A stretch of 64,000 bases of DNA from a bacterium (lineage in GTDB: Bacteria; Verrucomicrobiota; Kiritimatiellia; CAIKKV01; CAITUY01): positions 1 through 64,000 of the forward strand of contig JBAXWB010000022.1 in the NCBI GenBank assembly GCA_037128595.1. The letters run 5' to 3'. The translations under genes and the position numbers were made by a program. The notes beneath the pieces were generated by a model, which was given only the letters and a program-made list of their open reading frames with translations, made no database searches and had not been told where the DNA came from. Within the stretch, counting starts at the first letter, position 1. Every line of letters starts with the position of its first letter. Of this stretch, positions 15,554 through 24,643 are shown in pieces.

Positions 15554-18500
15554 TCACGGGTATGTGTAAAGCATCCTGAAAAACTTTATTGGCTCATTGG
15601 TCACATTCACCCGGATTTCAATGGTTTGTACCATGTTACTGGTTGAGAGAACGACTTCCGAAGCGTCCTCAGGAAACCACGATACCAGGTTAGTCGAAGC
15701 CTCCACGGTGAACGGGGTACCCGTTTGACTCAAATTCTTTTCATAGGTCATGCGGAACATACCCTCCCCCCCTCCGACAGCGGGCCTGAGGCGAATCGGA
15801 TCATATAAAGTAGCCATCAGATCGGCCCAACTGGTAATGGAGCCATCATTGGCCGTCAAACGCAGGACCGCCAGACCCGGGGATGAAATGGTCGCCGTGG
15901 TCGAGGATGACGCAGCATCACCAAAAGTCGCATCTCCACTCCCACTCACCCTGCTCCAACTCAAGGCCAGCGGCCCCGGTTGTCCATCATCCGTCACCAC
16001 TCCGCTCAAGGCGAAAGGAACACCCACTGTTCCTGCCGTGGCCCCTGTCACTGAGACCACCGGCCCCATATTCGCGGGGACCGCTGCATATAAATCCAAT
16101 ACCTCGGCCTGGGTAAGCGCCTTGTTATAGATCCGGAATTCATCCAGCTTCCCGTTCCACCCTCCCGGATCACCCGCCCCTGAACCGATATAAAGGGGTG
16201 CATTGGGATAGCGCGGTACGGACAGTCGCGGCAGTCCACTATCCAACACGGTTGCAAACGCCTCCGGACTTCCATTGAGGTAAACTTTCAAGTTATTAGT
16301 CGCCTGGGAGCCATCAAAGACAATGGCCACATGATACCACTGCTGCGTGGAGAGAAGATGTGCGCCTTCCACGACCTGCCCCCCAAGCCCGATGCGCATC
16401 TGTCCTAACCCGTTAATCGCTAAAATGTATGAAGCGTCAACCAAGTTGGGGGCAAGCTTCACAAAAACCGTGGGCCAGATATTAAAATTGCCCTGGGCAT
16501 ATAGCCATAGTGAAATCGACATTTGCGACAGGCCGTCCATCAGATTAGTCGAAGAGTCCGGCACCACCACCTGCTGACCGGATCCACTAAACGCCAGAGC
16601 GCCTCCGAGTCGCCCACCCGCCGGGCTCCAGGCCGGCAAGGTCGCTCCATTATTGGTCAGAACCCCGGAATTCGGAGGCGTCACCCCGGAGGCATCTGCC
16701 GCAAGGGTTCCGGTAGTGGCGTCGAACGGCAATCTCAGGACTAGACCATCATTGGCATTGGCGCCCGTTATCGCGGTGGTGAGTACACGAACCATGATCT
16801 CCTTGAAGGACTGCAAGGCCCCATCATCCGCCGAAAGACGAAGGACATAATCCCCTGCAGTGGAAAAGGAGACCTCCGTCGACGGGGTTGTCGTACTTGA
16901 GAAGGCCACGGCACCCGGTCCAAACACCTTCGTCCATAAGACGGAAACTGACCCCTTACGGGCGGGAATTGCTGACACCGTCGCACTGATTCCAAGACCG
17001 GATCCGGTGTACAGGCAAGCCGGATTTACGGTGGGTGATGTAATGGAGATGGAGGGCGCATCCGATGTTTCCAAAACAAGACGCGGCTTGGCCAAACCAT
17101 AGCTGCGCCGGGAACCGAATGAGACCCCGCGCGGCGTCTTGGTAAACACGTGCAAGCTCATCAGTTTTGCAGGATCATTTGCCAGGGTTTCCGCCACATA
17201 CGGCGTTACATCCAACTCCAGCACCGAGCCGGCAACCGGTTCACTCGCCGCCCAGAGTGTGGATGTTGTTGGATTATAGAGTGTTGGCCGATTGGTATAG
17301 ACCATCGTCGTCTCGCCCCACCCGTCCAACGTGTCGTCCACCAGATGGCTCTCGACCAGGGAGTGGGTACCCGGCAAGGTCTCAGACGTCACATACAACT
17401 GAAGCGTCGCCTTGACGAACCCATTATGCACATTAAGCCCGGACAAATTGTAACGGTGATACGTTTCCACCAAGGCGCCATAGGCTCCTTGATTCCCAAG
17501 GATCACGGTCGTTTCGGATACACCGAAGTTTAAGGTTGGCACAGAACTGGCTGTGTAAGTAGTGGCTTCAGGATAAAGGACGTTCGCGTCATTGAAGCCA
17601 ACCTCAAGATTCAAGGCTTGCTCAGCAAAAGTGCCCACACGGTCGGTGGCACGCACTGTAAACGCGAACTCTCCGGCCACTGCGGGAGCACCGGAAATCA
17701 CCCCCTCCGTCGTCAAAACCATTCCGGTGGGCAAGGCTCCGGCTACCACCGTCCACCCAAACCAGGGATAACCACCCTGGGCCACCAACGGCTGGCTATA
17801 GGACGTTTTCCAGGCGGCCGCAACCAGTGAGGTGGTTACAATGGATACGACCGCCGGGGCGCCTGACAAATCAATCGCCTGTTCAATCCCCAGACTCGGA
17901 TTATAGAAGGTTCCCGCCCCCGTGGTTTCCAGACGAACGGCACGAACCATGTAGGTGTACTGTCCGGAGGTCACCGACGAATCATCATAAGCAAGCGCAG
18001 CCAGCGGAGTGGAGGTCAAGCGCTGGTAGGTACCGGTTCCGCCCGGACTCCGGTACACATGATACCCTGCCACCCCCGTTTCGGGAGAGGCGGTCCACGC
18101 TAACGCAGGGTGATCCGTGCTCTTCACCACAGCCAGTTTCGAGGGCGGGGAAAACATATAGAGCCGCAGGGTGGGATCCCCCATGTGGTCCATGTAAAGG
18201 GATCCATGGAAGTCACCGTTACTTACATTGTCATACTTGTAGGAATAGGTGCCACTGGTCGACCAGCCATTGTTATTGATGCTTTGCCGCATCATGTCGC
18301 CGGCATCAAACCCCATCGCCATGCGGTGATAGATGTAGCGCAATCCCCATATGGACCAGGTAAAACTGAGTGTGTAGCTCTCTTCACTCAACCGCAGTTG
18401 CATGGCGTTCCCGCCTGAAGAAAGCCAAACAGCTTCGTACCAATACCCCCAACCACTCTGCATACCTGTCCAGAAAACGGCTTTCCCCCCCTCACCGTAC

Positions 18501-21500
18501 CCCGGCGCACCACTTCCCTTGAAGTAGAAAAGATAAGGTCCATTGATGGCACTGTAGAGTTGGTCCGCATCCCCATCGGAAACGGGGAGCGATGCCGACG
18601 TGATTGCCTCGATATTTGTCATCCCCACTACGGCGGGCATCGACATGCACGCCGTCTCACTCACATTCGGATAAAACATCCGATCACACACATAGCGACC
18701 AGGCCGGAAATCGGCACTGGCAACCTTGTACCGGTGTAACTTGTTGAAGTAGTTTCGAAGTGCCTCGACATCATTGACAATTCCCGCAGTCAAATCGATC
18801 CGGCCAAACCCCAGTTCCACGGCGCCGTTCGTGCCTCCGGGCCCGGTCTCAAAAATCTTCCGTTGATCGAATTTCCCATCGCGAGGTCCGTTTAGCTGGT
18901 CGCCCCCCGTTTGGGTCGTGTAGTTATTATTCGTATCAGACCAAGTCCCGTCCATATCGGCATAAAAGGCATCCGTTCCATAGGCACACTCATTGCCGTG
19001 CCCATCCGCACCATAAATATCATAGAGTCCGCTCCGCGTTACCGGCACTTTGCCTAAAAGGATCACGTTCTTGAGTTCACCGGGATAAGCGTTATAAAGG
19101 GCTTGGATCTGACTGCGAATGGCAAGATTGTCCGGGGGTGTTCCTGTGCCCACACTCGCCACTGTAACCGGCGTACCACTGCCGTAGACCACACGCAGAG
19201 TCAAACCGGTTCCGCCCCCGGTAGTGGTGATATTGGTCACCACTTCACCGTTGGCATAAGTCCTCAGCAACCTGCTGTTGATATTGATTCCAGCCCATAC
19301 GGTTACGTTGATCGACGTCACGACTCCATTGCTATCCACAGCCGAAACCCAGTTACCGCTATTGCCCGCGCTGGTAACAATGGAAACTGAGCTCCATTGG
19401 GCATAACCTGCACCTCCGGAAACAATCTCAAGTCGCACCGGAGTAAGGATCGCTAAGGATTCCCCCACTGTAAAGCCACTACCCCCATAGCCCAATGTCA
19501 ACCCCGTCAGAACATGACTGGCATCGGCGACAACGGTGCCCGGCACCATGGAGCCAGAGGCATTCGTTATCGTGACAGCGTCACCGTTATAGTACGACGT
19601 GGCCCCCGGCGCGATGGATAATGTGGAAAGGAAGTTCGACCCGGTTACATTATATCCGGCGGCACGGGCCACAGGGATTTCGTGGACCATCCAACCGTCA
19701 GCACGAAGGTCATTCTTGAATTGCGCATACTCCGCCGGTAGTGCCACGGGCACATCCGTAGCCACTACCAGGGCCAGCCGGCCTTTGGGTTGGGTCTGAT
19801 CAACCCGGATGCCGCTCAGGATATAGCCGGTGGGTTTGATGGTGTTGTAGGTGCTGCCCGTGGTATTGACCCACTTGTACTCATACAGCACTTCGGTAAC
19901 CACGGTGCTATCGACCCAAACCGCGCCCGCCGTCAGGGCCACATTGGTCGCCAAGGCGGTCCCCCAACTGGTATTGGTATAGTCTTTGCGATAGATATCG
20001 AAAACACCCCCAACATAGGTTTTGATGCTGATCTGCGGGGGAACCTCCACTACCGTCGCCTCCAGGGGAATCACCTCCGCTGTTCCGCTGCGTGCCGAAT
20101 TGAACCCCGTATAGGAACTGACCACCCTTACCGTCACCGTCGCCATACCGGACGTCGCCGTCTTCCCGTGGTTATCCGTGGCAATCGCCGTGAGCGCATA
20201 ACTGCCAGCGCCCATGCCAGCCCATGTATAGGTAAACGGGGCTACCGTGTCATCCGCCAGCTTGGTCGCTCCGGCATAAAAGGCCACATTAGTCACACTA
20301 CCATCCGGATCCTCCGCCGTTGCCATCAGCGTGATTTCATCGGTTGTCCGGAATGCGGTACCCGCCACCGGATTAGTCAGGCTTACCGAAGGCAATTGAT
20401 TCAAGTACAAGGTTGCCACCGAACTGGTCACGGAACCCAATGAATTGGCTACCATGACATCAAAACCAGTACCCGCATCCCCCGCAGACACAGCTGGCGT
20501 GGTGTAACTGGCATTGGTTGCGCCGGATCGACCTACCCCATTGACCCGCCATTGATAGCTTAATGGCCGGGCACCCGAGGCCATGGCGGAAAATGTCGCC
20601 GCTTGGCCAACCGGAACATATTGATCGGCAGGTTGCATCGATATCCCGGGGGCGGTCAGATTAGTGTCTTCTGCAGCTCCATAGGCATTAAACGAACCAT
20701 TCGATGCCATGGTCTGGTAACAGGCCCAGACCCAGTTGGAGGAAACAACTTCCTTCTGGAATCGGATCTCATCGAGTTGCCCCCCATTAAAGAGGGATGA
20801 TCCGCCACGACTCATAAAATAGAGGATTTCATCCTTGAAATATGTGCCTGCCGCGAGAGTGCTGTTTATGGTCGTCAACAATTGCGAAACTCCATCCACG
20901 TAAATTGCCCTGACCTGCGGCGTGGTGGAAGCGCGATCCAATACAAAGGTATAATAATGCCATGCTGCAGCCGATGGCTGGGTAAATCCGGTCTGGTTAT
21001 ACGTTGGCCCAGGGCCATAGGGGTTAATTTCAAAGTCGGATCCGCCTGAAGGAATAATCCAAAAAGACCCATCTGGAAAAGAGTTGCAGTTAGGCGATAA
21101 TTCGGCCAACACACCCCAATTGCCATCATAAACCGTCTGTTTCAGCCAAAGCGAAACCGTCAGTTTCTGAACCGATGAGAGCAAGATATTGGCATCGGTC
21201 CGCATGTACCCACTGGATCCGTTAAACGATGCACCCCCGGCCACCACCCCGACCGTGGCCGAAACTCCGCCATAAGGAGTACACTTATTGTTATTGGTTG
21301 TGGCATCATTGGCCGTCAAGGTCGCGCTATCCGGCAAATGCCACACGGCGGCATAACGGCTCCCCCACACCGCACCATTCGTCGTGCAGGCCAATTGACT
21401 GGAATTGGATGAGTTGCCCCAGGTCACCCAGAGAGAACCCGTCCCATTGGTCGGAATAACAGGAACCTGGACCCATACATACGCGACACTCCCCGCGGTG

Positions 21501-21784
21501 AATGATTCAATCTCGTAATTCAACGAGCCTGTGTCGGCGAGATTTTCCTTGAACCGCAGATCCCAGCCATTAGTAGAGAGGAATGGCATGGCGCTAAAGT
21601 TGAACCCGCTATTCCCGACATTATTGCTCAGCACCACCAACACGGGAAAGTTGGTGAGTGCTTCCGTGCGGTTTGTATAGCCAGTAAACGTAACCGGCAT
21701 CTGATAAGCGGCATCCGCCGGACTAACAGCCCCAAACAACGCGAGCCATGTAGCACCTAAAACACAATACTTGATGATCTTCAT
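15554..21784 (-). CDS. Giant secreted multidomain protein with DUF2341, LamG, Ig, C25-like, FN3, DNRLRE and PKD modules
   Basis: The 2076-residue product starts at the ATG at 21784 with a signal peptide (IIKYCVLGATWLALFGAVSP, cleavage near ADA-AYQ). Approximate order: DUF2341 (30-150), LamG (150-395), Ig-like (400-490), a second Ig-like (490-585), a gingipain/C25-like caspase-fold region (660-1210, from GRLALVVATDVPV to GDPTLRLYM) with a glycine-rich beta insertion, FN3 (1210-1310), Ig (1310-1395), DNRLRE-type stalk (1405-1570), PKD (1580-1665), LamG (1680-1900), PKD (1905-1995), and a C-terminal STNLVSWFPED module common in PVC secreted proteins. Where C25 enzymes have the catalytic Gly-His-Gly, this protein has FKGSGAPG, and no matching cysteine is evident, so protease activity is doubtful. 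It probably binds glycan or the cell surface. It is co-transcribed between GH39 and the GH106-like gene. Confidence 0.8.
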   Translation of the reverse strand: MKIIKYCVLGATWLALFGAVSPADAAYQMPVTFTGYTNRTEALTNFPVLVVLSNNVGNSGFNFSAMPFLSTNGWDLRFKENLADTGSLNYEIESFTAGSVAYVWVQVPVIPTNGTGSLWVTWGNSSNSSQLACTTNGAVWGSRYAAVWHLPDSATLTANDATTNNNKCTPYGGVSATVGVVAGGASFNGSSGYMRTDANILLSSVQKLTVSLWLKQTVYDGNWGVLAELSPNCNSFPDGSFWIIPSGGSDFEINPYGPGPTYNQTGFTQPSAAAWHYYTFVLDRASTTPQVRAIYVDGVSQLLTTINSTLAAGTYFKDEILYFMSRGGSSLFNGGQLDEIRFQKEVVSSNWVWACYQTMASNGSFNAYGAAEDTNLTAPGISMQPADQYVPVGQAATFSAMASGARPLSYQWRVNGVGRSGATNASYTTPAVSAGDAGTGFDVMVANSLGSVTSSVATLYLNQLPSVSLTNPVAGTAFRTTDEITLMATAEDPDGSVTNVAFYAGATKLADDTVAPFTYTWAGMGAGSYALTAIATDNHGKTATSGMATVTVRVVSSYTGFNSARSGTAEVIPLEATVVEVPPQISIKTYVGGVFDIYRKDYTNTSWGTALATNVALTAGAVWVDSTVVTEVLYEYKWVNTTGSTYNTIKPTGYILSGIRVDQTQPKGRLALVVATDVPVALPAEYAQFKNDLRADGWMVHEIPVARAAGYNVTGSNFLSTLSIAPGATSYYNGDAVTITNASGSMVPGTVVADASHVLTGLTLGYGGSGFTVGESLAILTPVRLEIVSGGAGYAQWSSVSIVTSAGNSGNWVSAVDSNGVVTSINVTVWAGININSRLLRTYANGEVVTNITTTGGGTGLTLRVVYGSGTPVTVASVGTGTPPDNLAIRSQIQALYNAYPGELKNVILLGKVPVTRSGLYDIYGADGHGNECAYGTDAFYADMDGTWSDTNNNYTTQTGGDQLNGPRDGKFDQRKIFETGPGGTNGAVELGFGRIDLTAGIVNDVEALRNYFNKLHRYKVASADFRPGRYVCDRMFYPNVSETACMSMPAVVGMTNIEAITSASLPVSDGDADQLYSAINGPYLFYFKGSGAPGYGEGGKAVFWTGMQSGWGYWYEAVWLSSGGNAMQLRLSEESYTLSFTWSIWGLRYIYHRMAMGFDAGDMMRQSINNNGWSTSGTYSYKYDNVSNGDFHGSLYMDHMGDPTLRLYMFSPPSKLAVVKSTDHPALAWTASPETGVAGYHVYRSPGGTGTYQRLTSTPLAALAYDDSSVTSGQYTYMVRAVRLETTGAGTFYNPSLGIEQAIDLSGAPAVVSIVTTSLVAAAWKTSYSQPLVAQGGYPWFGWTVVAGALPTGMVLTTEGVISGAPAVAGEFAFTVRATDRVGTFAEQALNLEVGFNDANVLYPEATTYTASSVPTLNFGVSETTVILGNQGAYGALVETYHRYNLSGLNVHNGFVKATLQLYVTSETLPGTHSLVESHLVDDTLDGWGETTMVYTNRPTLYNPTTSTLWAASEPVAGSVLELDVTPYVAETLANDPAKLMSLHVFTKTPRGVSFGSRRSYGLAKPRLVLETSDAPSISITSPTVNPACLYTGSGLGISATVSAIPARKGSVSVLWTKVFGPGAVAFSSTTTPSTEVSFSTAGDYVLRLSADDGALQSFKEIMVRVLTTAITGANANDGLVLRLPFDATTGTLAADASGVTPPNSGVLTNNGATLPAWSPAGGRLGGALAFSGSGQQVVVPDSSTNLMDGLSQMSISLWLYAQGNFNIWPTVFVKLAPNLVDASYILAINGLGQMRIGLGGQVVEGAHLLSTQQWYHVAIVFDGSQATNNLKVYLNGSPEAFATVLDSGLPRLSVPRYPNAPLYIGSGAGDPGGWNGKLDEFRIYNKALTQAEVLDLYAAVPANMGPVVSVTGATAGTVGVPFALSGVVTDDGQPGPLALSWSRVSGSGDATFGDAASSSTTATISSPGLAVLRLTANDGSITSWADLMATLYDPIRLRPAVGGGEGMFRMTYEKNLSQTGTPFTVEASTNLVSWFPEDASEVVLSTSNMVQTIEIRVNVTNEPIKFFRMLYTYP

Positions 21785-21828
21785 ATTGACCCTAACTCGG
21801 TTTTTGAACGTAAACACCATTATGAATG

Positions 21829-23220
21829 TCAGTGAGGCGCAGAGGGGGCACTCACTTCGGGCGCCCCGAAATTGGGATTCACCGCAGTTTCCATGACAAC
21901 AATCTCTAGCCACTTGATTTCATAAGGCGAAAGGGTAAAACTCAAAGGGTTACGCTTCAGGTCCTCGATCGAACCGGAGCGTACATATTCAATATTATTA
22001 AGAGGGGCCTCGGCATTGATCCGCATGAACCTGAACAATCCCTCCTTGATGGAGGAAATGTCCAGACTGCAGTCATAGGTGGTGCCAGATCCCTTTGCAG
22101 GAAAATTCCAAAACAGCGCCTTGACCCCACTCGTGTCTTTCACCGCCAGCGACTTCACATCGGCAGTCACCCCTTCGACACAAAGCCGGTCCCCCACCAG
22201 GCGGCTCATCCCTTTGAACACGAAATAGGAGGGCCTCACGCGGCCTTGATTATCATACAAACCAAGATAGGACATCGTATTGAAGTACCCGTCGATGGCG
22301 CCATTCCACTTGGTCGAAGTAATACCCGCAAAGTCCCCGGGCTCGTAATAGGAATCACGAATCTGGTAGTAGGCACTCAGGTCGAGTCCTTCGTCTACAA
22401 ACGCCTTTGTGGTTTCCAACAGATGACAGGGCGGGAACCAAGGATTCATGTTGGGGCGGAGAAAGTCCATATTCCACTCCGTGATCATGGTTTGAGTTGC
22501 CTTCAGGGCCGGGTATTGGCGCAACTTGGATTTGATCACCCGGATACTTTCCCTGAACGATTCCGCACTGTCGGAATACATGTGCCAGGTAAAGAAATCA
22601 AGCGGCGCCCCACCTTTGCCGCAATGCTCAATGAGTGAGTCGGCCATGGGACCCCTGTAATCAGCCAGGGCTGGGCCTCCGACCTTAGCCGCAGGATCAG
22701 CCCTCAATATGGCCTGAACCGTGTGGGTGTAATAAATGGGGTAATTTTCTGGCGTAAAGAGATAGGGACACCCGCCCTGCTCGCCGAAATCGCCTTCATT
22801 CCCGATTTCCCAGTATTCGACCCCAAATTCTTTTTCCTTACAGTGCTTAACTAATTCACCGATCAATTCCTCCCATTCCGGGTAACTGACGGGGTGAACA
22901 ACTTTTTCATCGAGCACCGGGAAAAGCGATTTTGGCTTATAACAGATGCAGGGAAATGGGTGTGCACCCGTGGCAATAATTGCCTCGAACACGTTATCCA
23001 CTTTCGCCCAATCATACTGCCCTTTAGCCGGAAACGTACCGTAATAGTCCATGAGGAAAAAACGTATTACGTTCGGCTTGAGTTGTTGAAGATGCGCCAC
23101 ATGCTCACTAAATTCTGGATGCGGACTGATCCCGCCATGACTCAACGAATATCTCCTTAGATCGAGGTGCTCTCCGGTCTTCTCAGTGTCAATATTTAAC
23201 CTGATAGTATTATTGTTCAT
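21829..23220 (-). CDS. GH39-like glycoside hydrolase
   Basis: The 463-residue product is a clan GH-A TIM barrel of the GH39 (beta-xylosidase / alpha-L-iduronidase) type. VEYWEIGNEGDF carries the Asn-Glu acid/base pair and TQTMITEWNMDF carries the likely nucleophile glutamate; KPNVIRFFLMDYYGTFPAKG and YDWAKVDNVFEAI fit the early strands. A C-terminal beta domain follows (SLAVKDTSGVKALFWNFP). There is no signal peptide. The ATG at 23220 has AGGAAGG upstream and overlaps the stop of an 11-codon ORF; a GTG at 23262 is the alternative start. It is first in an operon with the giant protein and the GH106-like enzyme, and a perfect CTTATCACGATAAG box lies 105 bases upstream. Confidence 0.75.
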   Translation of the reverse strand: MNNNTIRLNIDTEKTGEHLDLRRYSLSHGGISPHPEFSEHVAHLQQLKPNVIRFFLMDYYGTFPAKGQYDWAKVDNVFEAIIATGAHPFPCICYKPKSLFPVLDEKVVHPVSYPEWEELIGELVKHCKEKEFGVEYWEIGNEGDFGEQGGCPYLFTPENYPIYYTHTVQAILRADPAAKVGGPALADYRGPMADSLIEHCGKGGAPLDFFTWHMYSDSAESFRESIRVIKSKLRQYPALKATQTMITEWNMDFLRPNMNPWFPPCHLLETTKAFVDEGLDLSAYYQIRDSYYEPGDFAGITSTKWNGAIDGYFNTMSYLGLYDNQGRVRPSYFVFKGMSRLVGDRLCVEGVTADVKSLAVKDTSGVKALFWNFPAKGSGTTYDCSLDISSIKEGLFRFMRINAEAPLNNIEYVRSGSIEDLKRNPLSFTLSPYEIKWLEIVVMETAVNPNFGAPEVSAPSAPH

Positions 23221-23252
23221 GAGCCATTGGCCTTCCTGATGTAGTCCCGCAT
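23217..23252 (-). other. Possible 11-residue leader ORF coupled to GH39
   Basis: GGAGG lies about 3 bases before an ATG at 23252. The frame reads MRDYIRKANGS and its TGA overlaps the GH39 start as ATGA. Such an arrangement can couple translation of the downstream gene. Its size means chance cannot be excluded, and the GGAGG is unusually close to the ATG. Confidence 0.25.
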
Positions 23253-23324
23253 AAACCTCCACCCCGACGATAATTATTTCCAGAAAACTAACACCCCTCT
23301 CACAATTCTCATATTCGAAATCGG

Positions 23325-23338
23325 CTTATCACGATAAG
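23325..23338. promoter_or_regulatory. Palindromic operator CTTATCACGATAAG, copy 1
   Basis: Six-base inverted half-sites CTTATC and GATAAG with a 2-base spacer AC, 105 bases upstream of GH39. Flanking bases on the gene-proximal side are also conserved with copy 2 at 28704 over about 40 positions. LacI-family binding is inferred; the LacI gene ends about 190 bases away. Confidence 0.75.
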
Positions 23339-23531
23339 GCTCCATGAGTGCTTTGAGATCCAGGATGAAGGAGCCGCTGAGGACAGAAACAGGAGTATTT
23401 TACCGCTCCGTGGAAATTCATGCGAAGGCAATCATCAATCCAGACTGATGAGGGCTGCCAGGCGGCATTTTATCCTTCACAAATCCCGGTTACGTGCCAC
23501 ACGCGATACCCCGGGCTCCCGGAAGACTCCC

Positions 23532-24575
23532 TCACGGCTTCACCAGGTTCGGAACCGTCTCCCCGTCTACCCAGTGGCCATCGGTCAATATTTGGATGGG
23601 ATGGGCAGGTTCGCCGAATTCACTCCGGCCAATCTTGGCAATCAACTGCTCCACCGAAATTTTACCCATTTCTGAATGCAACTCCTCGATCCCGGCAAAA
23701 TGGGATCCGGACGGTCGATCTACGCAAGCCAGGGCAACATCTTCGGGGACCCTGAGTCCGACTTCACGCAACCATTTCTCGTCATCATGGATCGCCATGG
23801 TGAGGATCACCTCAGGCTGCCAGCGCCGATACCATTTGAGAAACAATATTGGGGACCTATCGCCGAGTCTTTCGTCATATATGGGAATACGTGCGGATGC
23901 CGGCAAACTCATCTGGTACCCCACATACCCAATGCCATACTTGGCCCCCCGTGATCTTTCCACGGCAAACCCCGGCTCCATGATCAAACCGATCCGTTCA
24001 TACCCACGCGCCTTCAATGCCTCAACCGCATAGATCATATTCTGGACATGATCTGCACAAACCCGGTCGAAATCCTGCTTCAAAAACCCCATCCCGGTTA
24101 TCAGGCAAACATAGCGATCCCACTTCATATCAAGCTTGGCAGCCCCCTCTTCGCCATATTGCATCACCAACAGGATGCCCTGGATGCCGCGCGAATAAAG
24201 GATGCGATCGATTTTCGCAGAATCCATTCCCGGCGCCTTCAGATAGAATGTTTCAACCTTGAAACCCAATTCAAGCGCCCTCTGTTTCACCGCCGGATGA
24301 TAGAGCCGGAAACACTCACTGGTCCGGTACCAGTCCATTTCAGACGGCCAATCCACCAACAGGGCGATCGTCCCGATACTGGTCAATTTACGGCCCGAAC
24401 GTACCCGCTTCATCAGGTTGTTCATGTAGTCGTTCTGACGGTAGCCGAGCTGGCTGGCTTTTTGCTTAATTTTCGTGCGCAATTCCGCCGACACTTCACG
24501 ACTATCCCTCAGCGCCAATGAAACAGTGGCTTGAGTAACCCCCATCAGTTTCGCAATTTTTCGTTGATTTGACAT
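23532..24575 (-). CDS. LacI-family transcriptional regulator
   Basis: The 347-residue product has the LacI architecture: an N-terminal helix-turn-helix (RKIAKLMGVTQATVSLALRD, residues 5-24), a hinge with LGYRQNDYMNNLM, then a periplasmic-binding-protein-like effector domain (SIGTIALLVDWPSE, RGIQGILLVMQYGEE, KARGYERIGLIMEPG, VPEDVALACVDRPSG). It should bind a palindromic operator and a sugar effector. It follows the beta-rich secreted protein gene by 68 bases, so it may be co-transcribed from the operator at 28704 and therefore autoregulated. It is the only LacI-type gene in the window and lies in the middle of five identical palindromes, which makes it the leading candidate for the regulator of that set. 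Effector identity is unknown. Confidence 0.9.
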   Translation of the reverse strand: MSNQRKIAKLMGVTQATVSLALRDSREVSAELRTKIKQKASQLGYRQNDYMNNLMKRVRSGRKLTSIGTIALLVDWPSEMDWYRTSECFRLYHPAVKQRALELGFKVETFYLKAPGMDSAKIDRILYSRGIQGILLVMQYGEEGAAKLDMKWDRYVCLITGMGFLKQDFDRVCADHVQNMIYAVEALKARGYERIGLIMEPGFAVERSRGAKYGIGYVGYQMSLPASARIPIYDERLGDRSPILFLKWYRRWQPEVILTMAIHDDEKWLREVGLRVPEDVALACVDRPSGSHFAGIEELHSEMGKISVEQLIAKIGRSEFGEPAHPIQILTDGHWVDGETVPNLVKP

Positions 24576-24643
24576 GAATAACAGATCGCTTAATCAATTC
24601 CCCCATATCTTTTACTCATATCAGGAAGGAAGGCAATATATAC

